From Trichlorobacter ammonificans (lineage in GTDB: Bacteria > Desulfobacterota > Desulfuromonadia > Geobacterales > Pseudopelobacteraceae): a DNA stretch of 64,000 bases. Position 1 is the stretch's first letter. Every line of letters begins with the position of its first letter. A program made the translations under genes and the position numbers. Shown one piece after another: positions 47,928 through 57,000 of this stretch. The notes beneath the pieces were generated by a model, which saw only the letters and a list, made by a program, of their open reading frames with translations, made no database searches and had not been told where the DNA came from. The stretch is from contig NZ_OW150024.1 of the NCBI RefSeq assembly GCF_933509905.1, positions 496,001 through 560,000 of the forward strand, given 5' to 3'.

Positions 47928-48242
47928 TCAGACATCCTGGTGATGAAGTGGGAGTAGGCCGTCGCGACTTTCCGGCTGGTGTGCGGCACCGTGGGGCGGC
48001 GTATACAGGCTCAGCCGGCTGCGTGAGCAGTATTTGGGGCGTTGCCAAGCGGCACTGGCCTGTCGCAGGACTCTGGTTCGAAAGGCAACGATCCGGTTGA
48101 GCAGTACCCGGCTGCGCTCGCGTACCAGTATATGGTGGCCGTTGTACAGGGTAATGACGGTGTCAGGGGTTTCCTCGATACTGATGATATGGTCCGGATT
48201 CAGCAGCATCACCTGACGGTCGAGACGGGTAACCAGGATCAT
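47928..48242 (-). CDS. flbD: Flagellar FlbD family protein with extended C-terminus
   Basis: 104 residues. The first 60 match FlbD: MILVTRLDRQVMLLNPDHII, then SIEETPDTVITLYNGHHILV and a short helix. FlbD proteins are usually about 60 to 75 residues long; here about 40 more residues, rich in Arg, Ser, His and Pro, run on to just before motA. The function of FlbD is not well known, though it is often next to motAB. First gene of the group; the region upstream is very A/T-rich. Confidence 0.85.
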   Translation of the reverse strand: MILVTRLDRQVMLLNPDHIISIEETPDTVITLYNGHHILVRERSRVLLNRIVAFRTRVLRQASAAWQRPKYCSRSRLSLYTPPHGAAHQPESRDGLLPLHHQDV

Positions 48243-48325
48243 GAACGCCTCAAGGTTAATTTTTTGTCAAAAATATCAAATAACTAGATAAGGTCAAGCT
48301 TTTTTCCGGCCGCCGGTGGCGGTGC

Positions 48326-49420
48326 TCAGCCCAGCATGGCATCTATAGCATCGAAATTGATGTACTTTTCCGCGGTGGAGTTGATGAGCTCAATTTTCTC
48401 CGTATCGTCCGGACCAATCTTGGAGACGTGCTCCCGCAGCAGGGCAAAAACGTCGGCGGTAGTCTCTTCGATCCGGATATGCGGGATCATGCTGTCTTCC
48501 AGGATGCGCTGGGTGATGGTGGACATCGGTGCATGGCCGGCCACGATCAGACCGGCGAGACGGGTGCGGAACTCCGGAATATGGTGCAGCGCCGAAGCGG
48601 TGACGATCAGCTCGTCACGGGAGCTGGTCACGATCAGCAGGGTCGAATCCCCCAGGCCCTCAATTACTTTCTGGGACGAGGCGGCGCCGATCTGGATCGT
48701 GTGGCAGATACGGCTTTTGTCCGCCGGATCGCCATGCAGTGGTAACTGCAGCAGTTCGGCGACATGCTGCAGGGTGGGATCGGCAAGGGTGCGGGAGTAA
48801 TCGAAGGCGCTGGTGACCAGCAGGTTGCGGTGCTGAAACGCCTTGGTGAGGTACGCCAGAGATTCCTCCCGCTTGCTCGCCACCAGCTTGTTGGCCATGA
48901 TTACCTTCACCCGGGCGTGCTCCCGCTCGTAGAGCGGCAGGTTCAGCTCCACCGCGTCGATGACGTTGCCGATGCCGCCGCCCGTGATCATCAGCACCGG
49001 CGCATCAAGCATGGCGGCAACCTGGGCGTTGTTGGCCCCCACCACCGAGCCGACGCCACCGTGGCCGGCTCCCTCGATGATCAGGAAGTCGTGCCGTTTC
49101 TCCAGCTCGGTGCAGGCATCGAGGATCAACTGGCGAGGCTGACGAGAACCGGCGGTGCCGTCGAGAAAACGGCGAGTGGTGCCGGCGGTCAGGGTCATGG
49201 GGGACATGAACGGTGCATCCTGGTCCAAGCCGTAGACGCTGGCCATCATTGCCGCATCCTTGTCCATGATCATCCCCCGATATTCGATGCATTTGGGGCC
49301 GATCGGCTTCATGAAGCCGACCCGGGCGTACCGCTTGCGGGCCAGATGCATCAGGGAGAGGGAGATCGTGGTCTTGCCGCAATGCTGGCCGGTTGCGCCG
49401 ATGAAAATTTTTCTGCACAT
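48326..49420 (-). CDS. BioD/Pta-N-like P-loop protein with DRTGG domain
   Basis: The 364-residue product matches the N-terminal half of long phosphotransacetylases: a P-loop GATGQHCGKTTISLSLM, an Asp/Glu-rich active region with IIEGAGHGGVGSVVGANNAQ, and a DRTGG-type C-terminal domain (SQKVIEGLGDSTLLIVTSSR and TRLAGLIVAGHAPM). There is no catalytic Pta domain. Standalone proteins of this type are found in Geobacter and others; the function is unknown, possibly a nucleotide-dependent sensor of acetyl-phosphate metabolism. Confidence 0.82.
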   Translation of the reverse strand: MCRKIFIGATGQHCGKTTISLSLMHLARKRYARVGFMKPIGPKCIEYRGMIMDKDAAMMASVYGLDQDAPFMSPMTLTAGTTRRFLDGTAGSRQPRQLILDACTELEKRHDFLIIEGAGHGGVGSVVGANNAQVAAMLDAPVLMITGGGIGNVIDAVELNLPLYEREHARVKVIMANKLVASKREESLAYLTKAFQHRNLLVTSAFDYSRTLADPTLQHVAELLQLPLHGDPADKSRICHTIQIGAASSQKVIEGLGDSTLLIVTSSRDELIVTASALHHIPEFRTRLAGLIVAGHAPMSTITQRILEDSMIPHIRIEETTADVFALLREHVSKIGPDDTEKIELINSTAEKYINFDAIDAMLG

Positions 49421-49507
49421 GGGTTTCTCCTCAGTGCGGGCATTCCGTACACGTGGTTAGTACATACCACAGGTACCCGGTTTGTCATACGCTGAAAACG
49501 GGGGGGC

Positions 49508-50632
49508 TCAGCCCACGGTTTTCCTGAAGCGCAGCACAGCCACCCCCAAGACCACACATCCCAGTGCCGCCAGAGCCAGCAGGTGGGGCCAAAGAATGGC
49601 GATACCGGTTCCCTTCAGGTAGAGTCCCCGAATGATCACCAGGTAGTAGCGCATCGGATTTACCAAGGTCAGCCACTGGGCAGCCACCGGCATGTTTTCG
49701 ATCGGGAAGGCGAAGCCGGAGAGCAGCATGGCGGGAAAAATGATGAAGAAAGCGCTCATCTTTGCCTGTTGCTGAGTCCGGCTGATGGTGGAAATGAAGA
49801 GGCCGGTTCCCAGAGAGCTCATCAGGAACAGGCCGGTGGCCAGGATCAGCAGCCAGAGACTGCCCCGGATCGGCACGCGAAAAACCAGCGCCCCCACCAG
49901 GCTGATCAGGGCCACGTTGGCGTAGCCGATCAGCACGAAGGGCAGGGTTTTGCCCAGGATAAATTCGGTTTTCCGGATCGGGGTCACGATAACCTGCTCG
50001 ATGGTGCCGATCTCCTTTTCCCGCACAATGGCCATGGCCGACAGCAACATGGTAATGATGTAGACGATGTTGGCCACCACCGCCGGCACATAGAACGGGG
50101 GGCTGGCCAGGTCGGGGTTGAACCAGGCCCGCGATTCCACCCGGACCCGCCCCGGCGGGATGTCTCCCCGCAGGTGCACCTGCCGGAGCAGCAGCTCCTG
50201 GTTCCAGTGTTCGGCAAAACGGCTTAAGTAGCCCATGACAATGCCGGCCGTATTGGAGTCGGAACCGTCCAGCAGGGCCTGCACCACCACCGTATCGCCG
50301 CGGCGCAGGTCGGCAGCCAGGCCGGGGGCGATCACCAGGACCAGTCGCGCCGTACCCCGGTCCAGCAGGTTTTGGGCGGCATGCTCGTCGGCAGGAGCTG
50401 CCGTTTCCCTGAAATGTCCGGAAGAAAACAGGGATGCCAGCAGTTCCCGGCTTTCGGCCGAGTTGTCCCGGTCGATCACCGCCGTTGGCACTCCGCGGAC
50501 GTCCATGTTGACGGCATAGCCGAAGATCACGGTCTGGATGGCGGGCAGCAGAAAGAGCACCAGCCGCATCCGGGGATCGCGGAAGGTCTGGATGAACTCC
50601 TTGATCAGCATGGCCTTCAGGCGTCCGAACAT
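49508..50632 (-). CDS. ABC-2 type permease (YhhJ-like), second of pair
   Basis: About 374 residues with an N-terminal helix (LIKEFIQTFRDPRMRLVLFL), a large extracytoplasmic domain and five C-terminal helices. The segments IVREKEIGTIEQVIVTPIRK and MLLSGFAFPIENMPVAAQWLTL-like pieces are typical of YhhJ/YbhR-type drug and multisubunit exporters. I chose the ATG at 50632, four bases from the stop of the paralogous upstream permease. The ATPase that should drive both is not in the window beside them. Confidence 0.88.
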   Translation of the reverse strand: MFGRLKAMLIKEFIQTFRDPRMRLVLFLLPAIQTVIFGYAVNMDVRGVPTAVIDRDNSAESRELLASLFSSGHFRETAAPADEHAAQNLLDRGTARLVLVIAPGLAADLRRGDTVVVQALLDGSDSNTAGIVMGYLSRFAEHWNQELLLRQVHLRGDIPPGRVRVESRAWFNPDLASPPFYVPAVVANIVYIITMLLSAMAIVREKEIGTIEQVIVTPIRKTEFILGKTLPFVLIGYANVALISLVGALVFRVPIRGSLWLLILATGLFLMSSLGTGLFISTISRTQQQAKMSAFFIIFPAMLLSGFAFPIENMPVAAQWLTLVNPMRYYLVIIRGLYLKGTGIAILWPHLLALAALGCVVLGVAVLRFRKTVG

Positions 50633-50636
50633 GGGG

Positions 50637-51806
50637 TTACTCCAGCCGCTTCCGGAAGGCCAGCACGGCGGTTCCCAGCACCGTGGCGGCAAAGGCCAGC
50701 AGGAACAGGGCATGGGGCCAGAGTACCGCCAGCCCCACGTCCTTGAGGTAGATTCCCCGCAGAATGGCGACAAAATAGCGTGCCACCACCACGTGGCTCA
50801 CTGCCTGGATCGGGGCCGGCATGTTTTCCAGAGGAAAGATGAAGCCGGAAAGCAGGAACGCCGGCAGGACGGTGATGATCAGGGCCAGTTGGCTGGCCAG
50901 CAGTTGGCTCCTGGCCACGATGCTGATCAGCATCCCCACGCTGAGCGCACCCAGCAGAAAGAGCAGGGAGAGCAGCGCCAGGAGCCAGAGGTTCCCCCGC
51001 AACGGCACACCGAAGACGAGGCTGCCGACGCCGACGGCCAGCAGCAGGTCGATCACGCCGATACAGAAGTAAGGTGCCAGTTTGCCGATCACCAGTTCCG
51101 TTCTGCCCACCGGCATGGCGATCAACTGCTCCATGGTGCCGGTTTCCCATTCGCGGGCCATGGACAGTGCCGTCAACAGCGCCGCCACGATCATCATGAT
51201 TACCGGGATCAGGCCGGGAAAGATGAAGTTGCGGGAGACCAGGTCGGTGTTGAACCAGGCACGGGGGCGGATTTCCAGCTTCGGGACGGCCAAGCCCGTC
51301 CGGACCGGGGTGTTGCCTGCGCCGGGCTGGCGCATCACCTGCTCCACCAGCACCTGACGGGACCAGGTCAGTATGATCGCCTCGGCATAGCCCAAGGCGA
51401 TGGTGGCGGTGTTCGGGTCGCTGCCGTCGAGGAGCATCTGGACCGCGGTATCGTCACCCCGCTCCAGGCGGTCGGCGAAATCGGCGGGAATCACCAGGGC
51501 GGCCAAGGCGTCACGGCGGTCGATGGCCTGTTCCAGGCGGGCATAAGAGGCTGCCTGGGGCGTGAGCGAAAAATAGCGCGACCCCCCGAAACGGCTGATC
51601 AGCTCCCGGCTCTGGGGGCTGCCGCTCTGATCCCAGACCGCCAGGGGGACCCGGTCCACGTCCAGGGTCAGGGCGTAACCGAACAGAAACAGCATGATCA
51701 GGGGGGTGACGATCCCCAGGGCAAGGCTGCGCGGATCGCGCAGGACGTGCAGGAACTCTTTGCGGGCAACGGCACCCAGGCGGCGGAGGTGAACGGTTGG
51801 CCGCAC
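50637..51806 (-). CDS. ABC-2 type permease, first of pair
   Basis: About 389 residues, same architecture as the next gene: VARKEFLHVLRDPRSLALGI at the N-terminus, a big loop domain, and C-terminal helices containing AREWETGTMEQLIAMPVGRT and LPAFLLSGFIFPLENMPAPI. The two are paralogues and probably form a heterodimeric channel. The GTG at 51806 lies just beyond the SIR2 gene stop at 51808; an ATG at 51851 would overlap it. The start is uncertain. Confidence 0.88.
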   Translation of the reverse strand: MRPTVHLRRLGAVARKEFLHVLRDPRSLALGIVTPLIMLFLFGYALTLDVDRVPLAVWDQSGSPQSRELISRFGGSRYFSLTPQAASYARLEQAIDRRDALAALVIPADFADRLERGDDTAVQMLLDGSDPNTATIALGYAEAIILTWSRQVLVEQVMRQPGAGNTPVRTGLAVPKLEIRPRAWFNTDLVSRNFIFPGLIPVIMMIVAALLTALSMAREWETGTMEQLIAMPVGRTELVIGKLAPYFCIGVIDLLLAVGVGSLVFGVPLRGNLWLLALLSLLFLLGALSVGMLISIVARSQLLASQLALIITVLPAFLLSGFIFPLENMPAPIQAVSHVVVARYFVAILRGIYLKDVGLAVLWPHALFLLAFAATVLGTAVLAFRKRLE

Positions 51807-51807
51807 G

Positions 51808-52623
51808 TCAGGAAAGCAGGGCGTCGATGCGCCCCAGCCCCTCCAGGGCACCGCAGGGAAGAGAAAGGTGAGGGAGGGGGATCTCCGGTTCCCGGGGATT
51901 GATACGGATTACCACGGCATGGGGGTAGCGCCAGCCGACCCGTTCCGAGGTGGCCCGGATAGTGGGGATGGTAGTGCCGGCTCCCAGCTCGATCACCACC
52001 ATGCGCTGCTGGGCATGCTCGTCAAGAAACTGCTGGAAGCGCTGCTCCTGGGCATGGGTACGCTGCGGCAGCCAGGACCAGTCGCCGAACATCAGGATGT
52101 TGGGGCGGCTGACGCCGCCGCAGGCGGGGCAGCGGGGGACCTGTGCCGCGCGCATGGTTCGTTCGTCTACCATGATCTGCTCGTTGTTGGGCCAGATGGT
52201 GGTGCTGCAGGGAACCTGGCACTGCAGCCAGTGGATGGAACCATGTACTTCCAGGATGTTTTCATCGGCAAAACCGGCTTTCTGGAACTGGCCGTCCACG
52301 TTGGAGGTTACCACGAAGGGGGGCGCGCCGATACCCGCAGCCCAGCGTTGCAGTATGTGAAAACCTTCATGGGGGACGGTTTCCCGGTAGAGGTTGGTGC
52401 GATGGCCGTAAAATCCCCAGCCGAAGGCTGGATCACGTTGAAAATGCTCCGGGTTCGCGCACTCGATAAAGGAGAGTCCCAGGCGGGCGTAGGGGGGGTA
52501 GGCCTGCCAGAAGCCGCTGTTTCCGCGGAAGTCCGGCAGCCCGGAGTCAACCCCCATGCCGGCGCCGGCGGTAATGATGAGAATCTCCGCATTTTCGATC
52601 GCCCGGGCCGCCTGCTCAAACAT
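51808..52623 (-). CDS. SIR2-family NAD-dependent deacetylase-like protein
   Basis: About 271 residues with the SIR2 Rossmann fold: ILIITAGAGMGVDSGLPDFR (NAD-binding GAGxS-type loop with variations), TSNVDGQFQKAGF, the catalytic histidine in ILEVHGSIHW, and zinc-cysteine motifs CQVPC and CPACGG, then PNILMFGDW. The GAGMG sequence replaces the usual GAGIS, so activity may differ; some such proteins are ADP-ribosyl-related. AGGAGGAG precedes the ATG at 52623; the in-frame GTG at 52644 is less likely. Confidence 0.85.
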   Translation of the reverse strand: MFEQAARAIENAEILIITAGAGMGVDSGLPDFRGNSGFWQAYPPYARLGLSFIECANPEHFQRDPAFGWGFYGHRTNLYRETVPHEGFHILQRWAAGIGAPPFVVTSNVDGQFQKAGFADENILEVHGSIHWLQCQVPCSTTIWPNNEQIMVDERTMRAAQVPRCPACGGVSRPNILMFGDWSWLPQRTHAQEQRFQQFLDEHAQQRMVVIELGAGTTIPTIRATSERVGWRYPHAVVIRINPREPEIPLPHLSLPCGALEGLGRIDALLS

Positions 52624-52695
52624 GTCGGCTTCTCCTCCTGTCACGAGAGCGTTGACGATTGCTTCGAATTGTTATACAAGAATTTCCTTCTCTGT

Positions 52696-52771
<76 letters not shown>

Positions 52772-52780
52772 GTGTCCTGC

Positions 52781-52811
52781 AACGGGTTGCGGCAGCATGT
52801 CGCAACCCGTT
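52781..52811 (+). terminator. Terminator of tRNA-Thr
   Basis: A perfect 11-base stem (52781-52791 with 52801-52811), followed by TT. It starts ten bases after the tRNA. Confidence 0.8.
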
Positions 52812-52985
52812 TTGCGTGGCGCGTCCACCATCGAACGATGCACGAAACGGTTTGCCTCGCGAGATTTCTGGGCTACTATTAAGGACGGTCAATGGTGACC
52901 GGGTGTATGTGGTCGGCGGCATGGCCGGGCGCGACATCTAAATTCTGCATGAGCCACGGCTCTGAAGCAAATCCGGAGGATGGCT

Positions 52986-53180
52986 ATGGCGTCAACAATG
53001 GTGTCAGTGGTGAAACTACGTAAAGAACTGCGGGAGGCGGTGGGCGATTATGCCAGGCTGACCAAGCTCCATGCCGTGATTACCGAGGCGCTCAACAACG
53101 CCTATGGCGAGGAGAAACGCCTGCTGTCCGAACTCAGGCAGGATGTGCGGCAGGTACTCCAGTGCCGCGTTCCTGATTGA
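52986..53180 (+). CDS. Small hypothetical protein
   Basis: A 64-residue protein, mostly helical, charged, with KLRKELREAVGDYARLTKLH and a second helical half (YGEEKRLLSELRQDVRQVL). CGGAGG is seven bases before the ATG; an ATG two codons earlier is too close. No family recognised. The coiled-coil look and good ribosome site support a real gene. Confidence 0.55.
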   Translation: MASTMVSVVKLRKELREAVGDYARLTKLHAVITEALNNAYGEEKRLLSELRQDVRQVLQCRVPD

Positions 53181-53313
53181 AGCTGTCCGTTGGCCGGTCC
53201 GGAGGGGCCTTTCCGGTCGTGCCCCCCGCTGCTGCCGGCTGCAGGTGAGGACACTCGGCTTCATTGGACTTCAGGGGCCGGTTGTGCTATTAGATGCAGG
53301 GTGCTGAACGACA

Positions 53314-53343
53314 ATGGGGTCACGTCTGACGACGTGACCCCAT
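53314..53343. terminator. Hairpin between small protein gene and tRNA-Pro
   Basis: A perfect 13-base stem (53314-53326 with 53331-53343) with a 4-base loop, without T tail. Ten bases from the tRNA-Pro 3' end on the minus strand; it may end both transcripts. Confidence 0.65.
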
Positions 53344-53352
53344 GATGTCTGA

Positions 53353-53429
53353 TGGTCGGGATGACACGATTTGAACGTGCGACCCCCTGCTCCCGAAGCA
53401 GGTGCGCTACCAGGCTGCGCTACATCCCG
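53353..53429 (-). tRNA. tRNA-Pro (anticodon CGG)
   Basis: A 77-base cloverleaf on the minus strand with CCA encoded. The acceptor is CGGGATG with CATCCCG and an A discriminator; the anticodon loop TTCGGGA gives CGG; the T arm contains GTTCAAATC. Typical proline D arm (TAGCGCAGCCTGGTAGCGCA). Confidence 0.95.
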
Positions 53430-53496
53430 AAGAATTCCGTTTATATTCTTTTATGAGCCGGCTTGTCAATACTCAAAAGTCGGTGATGGAGGTGAA

Positions 53497-54414
53497 ATGT
53501 CCGGTACAGATATCCGGCAGGAGATCCGGCGGCTGCTCAGGGAGCGCAACGCCGTGCTGCTGGCCCACAACTACATGCGGGACGAAATCCAGGAGATCGC
53601 CGATATCACCGGCGATTCGCTGCAACTGTCCCAGGAGGCGGCCAGGACCGGGGCCGCGGTGATCGTCTTCTGCGGCGTCCACTTCATGGCGGAATCCGCC
53701 GCCATCCTCTCCCCGGACAAGACCGTGCTGCTGCCCCGTCCCGACGCCGGCTGCCCCATGGCGGACATGGTGGACGTCGCCGGTCTCAGGGAGCTGAAAG
53801 CCCGTCATCCCGGCGTGCCGGTGGTCACCTACGTCAACTCCTCGGCGGCGGTCAAGGCGGAGTCGGATATCTGCTGCACCTCGGCCAACGCCGTTTCCGT
53901 GGTGAAGTCGCTGCCGGACACGAAGCTGATCTTCACCCCTGACCGCAACCTGGGGCGCTGGATCGCCCGGTTCGTGCCGGACAAAGAGTTCATCTTCTGG
54001 GACGGCTACTGTCCCACCCACGAACGGCTGACCGCCGAGCGGGTGCGGCAGATGAAGGCGGAGCATCCTGATGCCCTGTTCATCTGTCATCCGGAGTGTG
54101 CCCCGGAGATCTCGGCCCTGGCCGACCATGTCTGCTCCACCAGCGGCATGTACCTGTACTGCGCCAAAAGTCAGGCCAGGAAGTTCATCATCGGCACCGA
54201 GGCCGGCATTCTTTACAAGCTGCGCCAGGAGAATCCGGACAAGGAGTTCATCCTCGCCTCGCCGGCCCTGATCTGCCCCAACATGAAGCTGACCTCGCTG
54301 GAGGACCTGCTGCTCTGCCTGCAGACCATGCAGCCGGTGGTGACCGTGCCCGAAGGTGTCCGCCTGCGGGCACAGGCCGCCCTGGACCGGATGCTGGCCG
54401 TGCCGAGGGACTGA
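53497..54414 (+). CDS. nadA: Quinolinate synthase
   Basis: The 305-residue product is NadA, a 4Fe-4S enzyme that condenses iminoaspartate with dihydroxyacetone phosphate to quinolinate for NAD. Family segments: [64 protein letters not shown]-type loop ([10 protein letters not shown]) and [10 protein letters not shown]. Cluster cysteines lie in the CGVHF, HPEC and ICPNMK segments. GGAGGTGA precedes the ATG. First gene of a tightly packed run. Confidence 0.95.
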   Translation: MSGTDIRQEIRRLLRERNAVLLAHNYMRDEIQEIADITGDSLQLSQEAARTGAAVIVFCGVHFMAESAAILSPDKTVLLPRPDAGCPMADMVDVAGLRELKARHPGVPVVTYVNSSAAVKAESDICCTSANAVSVVKSLPDTKLIFTPDRNLGRWIARFVPDKEFIFWDGYCPTHERLTAERVRQMKAEHPDALFICHPECAPEISALADHVCSTSGMYLYCAKSQARKFIIGTEAGILYKLRQENPDKEFILASPALICPNMKLTSLEDLLLCLQTMQPVVTVPEGVRLRAQAALDRMLAVPRD

Positions 54415-54416
54415 CC

Positions 54417-55628
54417 ATGGTTTCGTTCGACGATGCGCTGAAGACCATACTGGACAACGTTTCTTCCGTGGGGACCGAGCAGGTGCCGCTGGTGGAGGCG
54501 GTGGGGCAGGTGCTGGCCGAAGCGGTGCTCGCCCCCTGGGACCTGCCGCTCTGGGACAACTCCGCCATGGATGGCTATGCCGTCCGCCGGGAGGATTGCC
54601 ACAGCGTCCCCTGTCGGTTGCGGGTGACCGGTTTCCTGCCGGCCGGGGTTTCGGCCGAGGGGATAACGGTTCAGCCCGGCTGCGCGGTGCGGATCATGAC
54701 CGGCGCGCCGCTGCCGGACGGGGCCGATGCCGTGGTGCCGGTGGAGGAAACCGACGAGACCTCGGGTGAGCAGGTCACCATCCGGGAGCCGGTTGCCGTT
54801 GGGCAGCATATCCGGCGCCGGGGGGAGGATATCCGCCGGGGCGAGCGGATTCTGGAGGCCGGTACCGTGCTGCGTCCTTCGGAAATATCGCTGCTGGCCT
54901 CCTGCGGCAAGCCGCAGGTCGCGGTACAGCGCCGGCCGGTGGTGGCTATTCTCTCCACCGGCGACGAACTGGTGGAGGTGGGGACCGTTCCCGGCCCGGG
55001 GCAGATCATCAACAGCAATACCCTGGCCCTGGCGGCGGCGGTACGGGAGGCCGGCGCCATCCCTCGCGTCCTCGGCATTGCCCGGGACAACCGCCTGAGC
55101 CACCTGGAGCTGATGCGCCAGGGACTGGCTGCCGACGCCCTGATCACCTCCGCCGGCATTTCCGCCGGCGACCGGGACCTGGTGCGGGTGGTGCTGGATG
55201 AGCTGGGGGTGAAGTTCCTCTTCTGGAAGGTGGCCATCAAGCCGGGCAAGCCCACCGCTTTCGGCCTGTTCGAGGGACGGCCGGTCTTTTGTCTGCCCGG
55301 CAACCCGGTGGCAAGCATGGTCACCTTCGAGGAGTTCGTCCGGCCGGCGCTGCTGAAAATGCAGGGACGCCGCAAGGTGCTGCGTCCGACCCTGCGGGCG
55401 ACCCTGCGCGAACCGCTCAAGCCGGGGAGCCGGATGCGGTTTTTGCGGGTGGCGCTGGAACGGGAGGGGGAGCGCTGGTACGTCCGCTCCGCCGGTAACC
55501 AGGAGACCGGCATCCTGCGCACCTCCCTTGCGGCTGACGCCGTGGCGCTGGTGCCGGCCCACACCGCCTGCGCTGCCGGTGATGAAATCACGGTGAGGCT
55601 GCTGGGTGAGCAACTGGTGGCGCCATGA
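54417..55628 (+). CDS. moeA: Molybdopterin molybdenumtransferase
   Basis: About 403 residues. MoeA inserts molybdate into MPT-AMP. Features: WDLPLWDNSAMDGYAV at the N-terminus, VRIMTGAPLPDGADAVVPVE, VVAILSTGDELVEVGTVPGP with INSNTLAL, and FWKVAIKPGKPTAFGLFEGR followed by FCLPGNPVASMV. Starts two bases after the nadA stop and overlaps the nfo start. Confidence 0.95.
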   Translation: MVSFDDALKTILDNVSSVGTEQVPLVEAVGQVLAEAVLAPWDLPLWDNSAMDGYAVRREDCHSVPCRLRVTGFLPAGVSAEGITVQPGCAVRIMTGAPLPDGADAVVPVEETDETSGEQVTIREPVAVGQHIRRRGEDIRRGERILEAGTVLRPSEISLLASCGKPQVAVQRRPVVAILSTGDELVEVGTVPGPGQIINSNTLALAAAVREAGAIPRVLGIARDNRLSHLELMRQGLAADALITSAGISAGDRDLVRVVLDELGVKFLFWKVAIKPGKPTAFGLFEGRPVFCLPGNPVASMVTFEEFVRPALLKMQGRRKVLRPTLRATLREPLKPGSRMRFLRVALEREGERWYVRSAGNQETGILRTSLAADAVALVPAHTACAAGDEITVRLLGEQLVAP

Positions 55629-56476
55629 GTGACTATCTCGGCGCACATATGTCCATTGCCGGCGGCCTGCACACGGCGGTGGAGCGGGCCGTTGCCGCCG
55701 GCTGCGGCGTCGTTCAGCTCTTCACCCGCTCCTCCAACCAGTGGAAAGGGAAAGCGGTCAGCGACGCCGATGCCGCCCTCTTTCGCACGGTGTTCGCCGA
55801 ATCGGGCCTGCACGAGGCGATCTCCCACGACATCTACCTGATCAACCTGGCGGCACCCGAGGGAGAAACCCGTGAGAAAAGCCTGGCCGCCTTTGCCGAT
55901 GAGATGGCCACCTGCGCCCGGCTGGGGATCGGCAAGATCGTAATGCACCCCGGCTCCCACCTGGCCGACCCGCCGGAGGTGGGCCTCAAGCGGGTCATCG
56001 CGGCCTTTGACCGGCTCTTCGAGCAGGTTGTCGAGTACCGGGGACTGGTGCTGCTGGAAACCACCGCCGGCCAGGGAACCAACCTGGGACGCCACTTCGA
56101 GGAGCTGCGCGCCATCATCGACGGTTCCCGCCATCCGGACCGCTTTGCCGTCTGTTTCGATACCTGCCATACCTTTGCCGCCGGGTACGACACCGCCACC
56201 CCGGAAGGCTACGCCGCAACCATGGAACAGTTCGACCGCATCCTGGGGCTGGAGCGGCTGCAGTGCTTCCACTTCAACGATTCCAAGAAAGGGCTGGGCA
56301 GCCGGGTGGACCGCCACGAACATATCGGCCAGGGCGCCCTGGGGCTGGAGCCCTTCCGCTTCATCATGAACGATCCCCGTTTCGTTGCCATCCCCAAGAT
56401 ACTGGAAACCCCGAAAGGGGACGACGACGCCATGGACCGGGTCAACCTGTCCCTGCTGCGGAGCTTGCTGCGATGA
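55625..56476 (+). CDS. nfo: Endonuclease IV
   Basis: The 283-residue product is an apurinic/apyrimidinic endonuclease with a zinc-bound TIM barrel. Motifs: [75 protein letters not shown] and a late ILETPKGDD. It incises AP sites in base-excision repair. The ATG overlaps the moeA stop by four bases. Confidence 0.95.
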   Translation: MSDYLGAHMSIAGGLHTAVERAVAAGCGVVQLFTRSSNQWKGKAVSDADAALFRTVFAESGLHEAISHDIYLINLAAPEGETREKSLAAFADEMATCARLGIGKIVMHPGSHLADPPEVGLKRVIAAFDRLFEQVVEYRGLVLLETTAGQGTNLGRHFEELRAIIDGSRHPDRFAVCFDTCHTFAAGYDTATPEGYAATMEQFDRILGLERLQCFHFNDSKKGLGSRVDRHEHIGQGALGLEPFRFIMNDPRFVAIPKILETPKGDDDAMDRVNLSLLRSLLR

Positions 56477-57000
56477 GCAACGTCATCGAGATCATCACCG
56501 GCGATATCACCACCCTGGCGGTGGATGCCATCGTCAATGCGGCCAACAGCACCCTGCTGGGGGGCGGCGGGGTGGACGGCGCCATTCATCGTGCCGCCGG
56601 ACCCAAGCTGGTGGAGGAATGCGCCACCCTGGGAGGCTGCCCCGTGGGCGAGGCCCGCATCACCAAAGGATACAACCTGCCGGCCCGCTTCGTGATCCAT
56701 ACCGTGGGACCGGTCTGGCACGGCGGCGGCAACGGGGAACCGGAGCTGCTGGCTGCCTGCTACCGCACCAGTTATGCGCTGGCCCGCAGCCACGGGCTGC
56801 GCAGCATCGCCTTTCCGGCAATCAGTTGCGGCGTCTACGGCTACCCCATGGAGCAGGCTGGGGCAGTCTCCCTGGCTGCGGCCCGGGAGGCATCGTCCTC
56901 CGGAGACTTCGGCCGGATCGTCCTGGTCCAGTTCAACGAACCGGCGCTGGCCTGCTACCTGACGGTGGCCCGCCGCCTGGAGATTCGGTTCACGTCATGA
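56473..57000 (+). CDS. Macrodomain protein (YmdB-like O-acetyl-ADP-ribose deacetylase)
   Basis: The 175-residue product is a single macrodomain. Visible are [20 protein letters not shown], the [19 protein letters not shown] loop and the ADP-ribose contact region with [15 protein letters not shown] and a late FVIHTVGP segment. These match YmdB/MacroD proteins that bind ADP-ribose and hydrolyse O-acetyl-ADP-ribose or remove ADP-ribose from protein or nucleic acid. Coupled by overlap to both nfo and the next gene. Confidence 0.92.
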   Translation: MSNVIEIITGDITTLAVDAIVNAANSTLLGGGGVDGAIHRAAGPKLVEECATLGGCPVGEARITKGYNLPARFVIHTVGPVWHGGGNGEPELLAACYRTSYALARSHGLRSIAFPAISCGVYGYPMEQAGAVSLAAAREASSSGDFGRIVLVQFNEPALACYLTVARRLEIRFTS

